Source: Pomphorhynchus laevis (lineage: Eukaryota > Acanthocephala > Palaeacanthocephala > Echinorhynchida > Pomphorhynchidae). Taken from it: a stretch of DNA of 64,000 nt. Location of the stretch: positions 62,001-126,000 of the forward strand of contig WNNJ02000606.1 of the NCBI GenBank assembly GCA_012934845.2, read 5' to 3'. Position 1 is the first letter of the stretch, and each line of letters opens with the position of its first letter. A program made the translations under genes and the position numbers. The notes under the pieces were generated by a model, which was not told the DNA's origin, searched no databases, and saw only the letters and a program-made list of their open reading frames with translations. Positions 57,901 through 64,000 of this stretch are shown here, in pieces.

Positions 57901-60900
57901 ATTATAGGTAGGAATGACTAAATTTGTGACATAATTCGGTTGCAAAAAAAATTCTATCAATTGATCAAAAATCTGAACATTTTAAATAGAGGTTGTTTTC
58001 CATAATGATGGACACTGGTAAGCTAGAGACAATTGATGAAGTGAAATTTTAATTGACATCACCATAATATAAAAAGAATCATTTTATCCTCTGCTTAGGC
58101 AAAACAAATTATACACTTATCAATTATCATTTTATTAGATAAAAGCTTTTCATCTAATCATCAGCCTAAGCACACGAATGTAATTTTAACAGAATCTAAT
58201 ATAAAGAGAATGTAATAAAATAAATATTTGCTATATTTATATTTTAATATAATAATTTATAATATTTTGAAATAATAAAAATTTTAAAAATTATAAAATT
58301 GTAAACGTGTTGATACTTATATTTTACATATCAATGTAAAAAGGGGAGTTACGTATAATTTTAATAATTTACCTAATATTAATAAAAATATTGATATTAT
58401 CAAAAGTATTTATAATTAAAATTATATAATTATTTATTTTATCATCTTTTATAATGTATTTTATTGATTTAAAATAACTTGTGAAAAATATTGAAAACAT
58501 TTTCGTATTATATTATTAAATGCAAGTATTTCAATACAATATATTCAAGTGTTCAATACATAATACATAATTGTTCTTGCCAAATGGTTTTCTGCTACTG
58601 GTATTGAATGTCATTTTATATAAGACTTGTTAAACTCAATGCTCTATAATTTGAATTTCAAATCCTTTTAAATTTGCTACATTCAAAACATATCAGCTAT
58701 TTGATTCTACGTATTAAAATAACGACAAATAATATATAAAATAAAATATGTGGTTATAAATAAATTATTTATAGTAAAATTTTATTAATAATTAATAAAA
58801 TTAAAAGTTAATTAATAAAAATAAATTAATTATTAATTATAATATTAATTAACTTTATTAATCGTTAATTAATAAAGTTAATTAATTTACCTATTAATAC
58901 ATTAAACCATAATGCTAAATAAAATTTAAATAATCAAATAATCAATAATAATAAATGATTATAAATAGTTTTTATTAACGATTTTTTATAATTTAAATCA
59001 AGTTAAAATATATAAAACTTATATGAAGTTAAAATAAAAAATTGAAATTTAAAATAAAAGTCAATTTTTATGAATTGATTAATAATAACAGACGTTGTAT
59101 CAGAATAAGAATTATAGGTCATCAGGAGGAACTGCTATGCTATCAGGTTTTGTCAGGTAATTGTTATAAGATTTTATATAATTTATATCAAGTTAAAATA
59201 AAAAATTGAAATTTAAAAAGTCATTTTTATGAATGAACTAATAAATAACAGACGTTGTATCAGAATAAAGATTAGAAGTCATCAGGAGGAACTGCTATCG
59301 GCCCCAGTCTCATACAACAGTATCATACATTTGAGACTAAGACAATTATATAGTAGATTAATAATATAATAATACAATAATATAATGAACTAATAATATA
59401 ATAATACAATAATATAATAATACAATTCAATAATATAATAGACTTATAAATAATATATAATATATTCACATAAGGATTATACGTCATCAGGAGGAACTGC
59501 TATGATATCAAGTTTATCATATAAAATTTAGTCAAAATTTAAAATTTAAATTTAAAATAAACGTCATTTTTATGAATTGACTAATAAATAACAGACGTTG
59601 TATCAGAATAAGTATTAGAGGTCATCAGTAGGAACTGCTATGTAATTAGGTTTTGGACCCTAATTTCGAACCTACATTATTGATTTATATCATATCATAT
59701 TTAATTTATGTATAATACAAAATACGTATACTTAGTTAATTAGTTCAGATAACTGAGTCTACACATTTTATACTATATAAATATGAAAGATAAATAATAA
59801 ATAATTATATAAGATGTTATACAATTTATTATTGAATCAAGTTAAAATTTTAAAATTGAAATTTAAAATCAAAGTTAATTTTTTATAAATTGAATAATAA
59901 ATAACAAACGATTTATCAAAATAATGATTAGAGGTCATCAGGAGAAACTGCTATGCTATCATATTATATTGAATATTATGCTATAAATGTTAAATATATA
60001 ACATTTAAATATACAATTTATAGTAATATCAAGTTTAAAATAAAAATTGAAATTTAAAATAAAAGTCAATTTTTATGAATAGACTAATAAATAGTAGGCT
60101 AAAATAATTAATAGTGTCAAAATAATTAATAGTGGTCATCAGGAGTTAGCTCATGTTATCAGGTTTAGGCCTCTATTCATCGACCCAACATTCTAGAATC
60201 ACCAAATGTCTGACAAAATATTCACAAAATTTTTGTATTTCACTAGCTGTCACTAGTAACTGCCATGTTATCATGTTTTGGCTCTATTCTTTAAATTTCT
60301 GTCCTTATTCTGTCCCTATTGTTTTAAAAATGGACATATTCTGTGCCTATTGTTTTAAAAAAAATTTTAATATTATTTTGTATTTGCTTTGACCTCGCTG
60401 CAATGATGGGTCTTGGAATAGGAGCCGAGACCTAATAGCATAACAGTTCCTACATAGGACCACTAATTTTTATTCTGATACATTGTCTGTTACTTAATAT
60501 TCAATTCATAAAAATTGATTTTTATTTTAAATCTCAAAAACCTGATAAAATCTGATAACATAGCAGTTCCTACATATGATTTAGGTCATTTAGGTCCCGG
60601 TCCTAAATGACCGAGACCTTAATGACCGGGACTTAAATGACCGGGATCTAAATCACCAAGAGCTAAATCACCAAGAGCTAAATGATTAATTTTAAAATTA
60701 AAAATGCGTAGTTTGGTAAGCGATAATTCGGAAAGCGCTCGAGAGGAACACCAAAGCAACGTTGGATCGACACCATAAGCCGTTATTTAGCTGACGTCGG
60801 TCTGCAACCGAGAGACGCCGCAGACCGCATGAAGTGGAAAAGGTATTCAAAAATAGCAGACTCAGCCAATATAAGGGACAAACGCTGAATAAAAAGAAGA

Positions 60901-63813
60901 TTACTATATAAGTTTAAAGAATTATCGTGACACTGTTTTAATTTGGAAAAGGAATTAAAGCCGAAACCCGATTCCATAGTAGTTCCAACCGATGACCTCT
61001 AATCCTTATTCTGATGCATCGTCTGTTATTTATTAGTCAATTTATAAAAATTGATTTTTATTTTAAATTACAACTTTTTATTTTAACTTGATATAAATTA
61101 TATAAAATCTTATAACATAAGATTTTATATGATAAAACCTGATAACATAGCAGTTTCTACAAATGACTTCTAATTTTTATTCTATTACAACGTCTGTTAT
61201 TTATTATTCAATTCATAAAAACTGACTTTTATTTTAAATCTCAATTTTAAATAATAACTTAATATAACATATATTATATCTTATCACCTAAGATACTATA
61301 TGATAAAACCTGATAACATAGCAGCTCCTCCTGATGACCTCTAATCCTTATTTGGATACATTGTATATTTTTTATTATTCAATTCATAAAAATTAACTAT
61401 TATTTTAAATTTCAATTTTAAATTTTAACTTTATATAAATTATATAAAATCTTATAAGATAAGATTTTATATGATAAAACCTGATAACACAGCAGCTCTT
61501 CCTGATGACCTCTAATCCTTATTTGGATACATTGTATATTAATTATAAATTTTTTAGTTTAATTTTTTATTTTAACTTGATATAAATTATATTAAATCGT
61601 CTAACAATTATTTATTATTTATAATTATTTATTATTTAATTATTAATTTTTGATTTAGCATTATTATTTTTTATTTTTTTATTTTTTATAAATAAATTAT
61701 AAAATAATTTATTTTATTTATTAAATTATAAATAATTTATTTTTATTTTTTATTCTTTAAATAGTAGACTCAGCTGACTTCATTATTTAAAATATTAGCA
61801 AATTTATGATATTTTTTGATGCCGATTTAACATTAAGTGTTTGTACATTTTAATGAACGGTTATTAAATTGCTTTAATGTTTCTTATATAGGTATCCATA
61901 TAAAAACAATAACGGATCACTTAAAAACAAAAATAATATTTAAAATTTTTAAGTTTTGTAATTAAAATTAAAATTCAAGTCATTAAACGTTTTTAATAAA
62001 TAAAACTATACACATTATTGAATGTTTCGACGACTTATTCAAATAATCTCTATAAAAATGTTAATTATTTGAATGATTTGTTTGGTCAAATGATTATTTT
62101 ATTGACATTTTATTATAAAATAAAAACAGAAATTACAATATTAATCCTTTTTTTTATATTTCGCTAGCTGCTGCTAGCATCGTCATACATAGAAACAAAA
62201 TATGCTCAAGTAATTACAAGGAGAAACAAACATTAGTATGTTTTGTTTCTTTTTCTGACGATTTCTTTTTCAGCGAAATATAAAAATAAATTAGTATTTT
62301 ATTGATCATGCTTTAAAATTCAAAATTTTAAATATTTGTTTAATCACGTTATCGTCCTAGATCATTCAATTATAAGAATATTTGAAAAGCATTTCACATT
62401 TTTGTTTCGATTATGCCAGTAGCCGCGAAATATAATTAATAAATATTGCATTGATTATGCTCAAAAACTCTAAACTTACAAAGAGGGATCAATAAAATTT
62501 CTAATAAATTATAATAGGAAAAGTTTAAATGCTAATCAGATTACTAACAGATACGACATATTCATGTTAGCGCAGTATGAATATAATTTGAAATTCTAAA
62601 ATATAATTTTATATTATGTTATAGCTATTATATAAAGTTTATTATTTCCATTCGATTATTCAAACGTTTTTAAATGAATTACATGCGAAAGTCGAAAAAA
62701 AAACTATAAAAAATGAACTACCTAGAAATTATAAAAGAAATAATTACGTGATATAGTATTATAATTTATGAAAATTCAAAAGTCATCAGAGTTTTTGCGT
62801 TAAAAGTAGAATTTTTAATAATTCTACTCATATTATTGCATATATTAATTTATTGAAATTAATATGAAATATATAAAATAATAGAGTAATAAAAAATACA
62901 AGAAAATAAAATCACAAGTCGATTAAAAGTTGTCTGATAGTTTTATCGCCCATCGCCTAAATAACGCAAGCAGCATTCCATTGCTGGACAGCTACGCTCA
63001 GACGGTATATCATATAGCTACTGTCTCTCGAACAGCCTGTTATCCTTCTATTATTATATAGAAGAAAAATATTCTTCTGTTAAAGATTATACTTTTATAT
63101 CATTACATATAATTATTAAAAATACATAAAATAGTATCAAAAATTACAAATTATTTTATAAATTATGTTGTTGAAATTATGACTTATCGCTTATCTGTTA
63201 ATCGAATTAATTATTAATTAATTCGATTTAGTAAATAAAATTTAAATATTTCGATTTATCTATTAAATGTTTAAATTTGTTATTTCAATTTTAGTACTTA
63301 TCCTGTAAATATTTATATTATATTTAGTTTCTTTGTAAAGCCATTCGAATATGACAACGATAGTATTACCAACCAAGCCAAGAAACGAAAGGAATTGGAA
63401 TTACAGCGATCTCGATTATTTGGCCCATTGATTAGATGGCTTAAAGTAAATTTTAGCGAATCATTTATTGACTGGTTGCACGTAAAAGCACTTCGTGTAT
63501 ATGTTGAATCCGTTTTACGGTACGCTTAACATAATTTCAAAACATTATTACATTTTTATTTTTTACTTTATGAATCTTAAAAACGTTAGGAAATAATATT
63601 TACAAGTAAAATGACTTACATAATATAGTACCATAATTTAATTTAGCAAATCATTAAAATATTTAATATACAAATATATTGTAATGTTATATTTTATTTT
63701 TATTTTGTCTATTTCTGCTGATTATTGATATCAAGTGCATTTCTTTGTTTTTTTATAGCGAAAATTCGCCAATTCGAGGATTGGCAAATCCGTTTCAAAA
63801 AGAAATAATATAG
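48970..63813 (+). CDS. V-type ATPase subunit C homologue (8 exons, 340 codons)
   Basis: Exons 48970-49140, 49193-49260, 49789-49877, 49925-50019, 55298-55389, 57019-57279, 63328-63519 and 63759-63813 each end at GT and start after AG. They join in frame to 340 codons plus stop. Subunit C bridges the V1 and Vo sectors of the proton pump and controls their assembly. Family landmarks in order: a start like [18 protein letters not shown] then [110 protein letters not shown]. The family is usually about 380 residues and strongly conserved. This one is clearly diverged and ends after NPFQKEII where others continue from YGLPVNFQ. No exon has an internal stop. Likely a fast-evolving paralogue; the last exon is the least certain. 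Confidence 0.85.
50020..51035. other. Intron 4 of the V-ATPase C gene, AT-rich first part
   Basis: No gene. A direct repeat around atggtataaaa occurs at 50485 and 50610. 50832-50885 matches 12076-12130 (ccagctgttttt). Confidence 0.5.
51040..54214 (+). mobile_element. Old LINE (CR1-like) in intron 4, interrupted by CR1 copy 6
   Basis: ORF1-like [17 protein letters not shown] (about 51470-51530) parallels the SRDRCVIVTNI box of the CR1 copies. Endonuclease [14 protein letters not shown] (52031-52246), then after the insertion CFNH and SDHNYMLI (53058-53291). Linker frame 53359-53802. Reverse transcriptase fingers [19 protein letters not shown] (about 53950-54010). The upstream frame at 51104-51352 is probably its leader or ORF1. 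Many frame breaks. Confidence 0.65.
52280..53020 (+). mobile_element. CR1-group LINE, copy 6 (5'-truncated)
   Basis: 741 bp flanked by TAACGATA at 52272-52279 and 53021-53028. It contains the reverse transcriptase thumb and C-terminal domain ([30 protein letters not shown]), with a small internal deletion relative to copy 4, and the usual 3' hairpin and tail. Confidence 0.88.
54247..54865 (+). mobile_element. Jockey/I-group LINE 3' fragment
   Basis: Homologous to the 3' part of the copies at 32.5 and 45.4-45.85 kb (cacaagtcgagtaaaatacc; ttttcaagaggacgtccc). It is flanked by 32-bp repeats at 54215-54246 and 54866-54897 that match at 30 positions, a long target-site duplication. Internally rearranged and non-coding. 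Confidence 0.75.
54898..55297. other. End of intron 4, no feature
   Basis: AT-rich sequence up to the acceptor tatttag before exon 5. Confidence 0.5.
55650..55945. repeat. Long palindrome with Penelope-type ribozyme-like stems
   Basis: Arms of about 135 bp (55650-55793 and 55801-55945) form a near-perfect inverted repeat around a T-rich centre. Each arm, read outward, contains cctgaagatgacgtgccgta and then a GTCGAAAtattgg box. CTGAAGA, a short stem-loop and GAAA resemble the hammerhead-derived motif common in pseudo-LTRs of canonical Penelope-like elements. It lies in intron 5 and is non-coding. Confidence 0.75.
55946..57018. other. Rest of intron 5, no feature
   Basis: AT-rich with no recognisable element. 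Confidence 0.5.
57663..57865. repeat. Short direct and inverted duplications in intron 6
   Basis: aataaatactaaacccacaa occurs at about 57665 and 57780. atatagttattacaggaacg (about 57702) is inverted at about 57830-57850. The block looks like a template-switch rearrangement. Confidence 0.75.
57866..58795. other. Intron 6, AT-rich part with no feature
   Basis: Only A/T-rich repeats such as aattaataaa were seen. Confidence 0.5.
58800..60160 (-). mobile_element. Cluster of Naiad 3' tails, minus orientation
   Basis: At least six truncated tails on the minus strand. The box aggtcatcaggaggaactgc or a variant occurs at about 59097, 59277, 59488, 59619, 59935 and 60123. Each is joined to the AT-rich tail (acagacgttgtatcagaata). 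Most start at or near cctgatagcatagcag, so they are truncated at the structured region. 59740-59762 carries the terminal motif (agataactgagtctac). Confidence 0.8.
60380..61770 (+). mobile_element. Cluster of Naiad 3' tails, plus orientation
   Basis: Tails with the box at about 60455, 60990, 61160, 61330 and 61510. From about 60990 to 61540 three units of about 170-180 bp repeat in tandem, separated by a palindromic join (aaaatcttataacataagat). The end near 61750 has gtagactcagctgact. Together with the minus cluster this makes a divergent, inverted array, a form known from Penelope-like elements. Confidence 0.8.
60742..60888 (+). pseudogene. C-terminal fragment of a non-LTR retrotransposon
   Basis: An open stretch of 48 codons ending at TGA 60886-60888: [20 protein letters not shown], then [12 protein letters not shown] and [10 protein letters not shown]. 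This is the same type of C-terminal tail as at 951-1115, from a different subfamily. It is embedded in the Naiad tail cluster. Confidence 0.6.
61771..63327. other. End of intron 6
   Basis: AT-rich. It contains the fold-back at 62150-62290 and a less AT-rich patch at 62950-63050 that I cannot assign. Confidence 0.5.
62150..62290. repeat. Fold-back with nested inverted repeats
   Basis: Outer arms tatatttcgct and agcgaaatata, middle atcgtca and tgacgat, inner gaaacaaaatatg and catgttttgtttc-like. About 140 bp and non-coding. It could be a small fold-back transposon. A related agcgaaatata-type segment recurs at about 62425. Confidence 0.55.
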
Positions 63814-64000
63814 CTTAAATAAATAGCTAAATAAAACATAACTAACTAATATATTATTTAATTTAATATCAAATCATATTTAATATTAAATATTGAATCA
63901 TATTGATGATTTGATTCGTAGAATAACGCTTATTCTAGGACATGGTGGAATAACTAACTAATAACTAACTAATATATATTATTTAATTTAATATTAAATT

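Overview
This is AT-rich eukaryotic DNA. It has spliced host exons with short introns (42 to 52 bp), nuclear-type alanine tRNA genes, non-LTR retrotransposons and Penelope-like elements. The mix suggests an arthropod, most likely an insect; I cannot name the species. All identifications come from reading motifs by eye, with no database search.

Host genes. Two coding-like exons of an unrecognised gene lie at 187-554. The best host gene is a V-ATPase subunit C homologue on the + strand. Eight exons between 48970 and 63813 join in frame to 340 codons and a stop. It looks like a divergent, C-terminally short paralogue, and its large introns are full of retroelement debris.

Satellites. A tandem array carries a tRNA-Ala(CGC)-like gene in every unit of about 337 bp. 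Two spacer types alternate, giving a dimer of about 675 bp. The array is in minus orientation at 12.9-14.05 kb and plus orientation at 14.06-14.15 and 18.15-24.8 kb, with minus fragments at 25.1-25.3 and 26.7 kb. Part of the minus block is an inverted copy of the plus block 7 kb away. A separate 154-bp satellite (five units, each with a 12-bp-stem hairpin) lies at 10.59-11.36 kb.

Retroelements. (1) A CR1-group LINE has six copies: 1.8-6.1 (-), 14.3-18.15 (+), 30.6-32.4 (-), 36.7-38.2 (+), 46.3-48.2 (+) and 52.28-53.02 kb (+). (2) A Jockey/I-group LINE with zinc-knuckle ORF1 has two near full-length copies, 32.5-36.3 (-) and 42.2-46.0 kb (+), and a 3' fragment at 54.25-54.87 kb. (3) Older LINE remains lie at 38.2-41.7, 41.9-42.2 plus 46.0-46.3, and 51.4-54.2 kb. 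(4) A Penelope-like element with an N-terminal GIY-YIG endonuclease (Naiad type) sits inside the tRNA array at 21.29-24.26 kb with an open frame of about 867 codons. Truncated copies follow at 25.5-28.1 kb, and a cluster of its 3' tails in both orientations fills the last large intron of the V-ATPase gene (58.8-61.8 kb). (5) A decayed canonical Penelope-like element (C-terminal endonuclease) lies at 8.1-9.3 kb (-).

The elements form a nested record. The Jockey/I copies sit inside older LINE sequence, CR1 copies sit inside a tRNA unit and inside another LINE, and Naiad sits inside the tRNA satellite. Several insertions still show target-site duplications.
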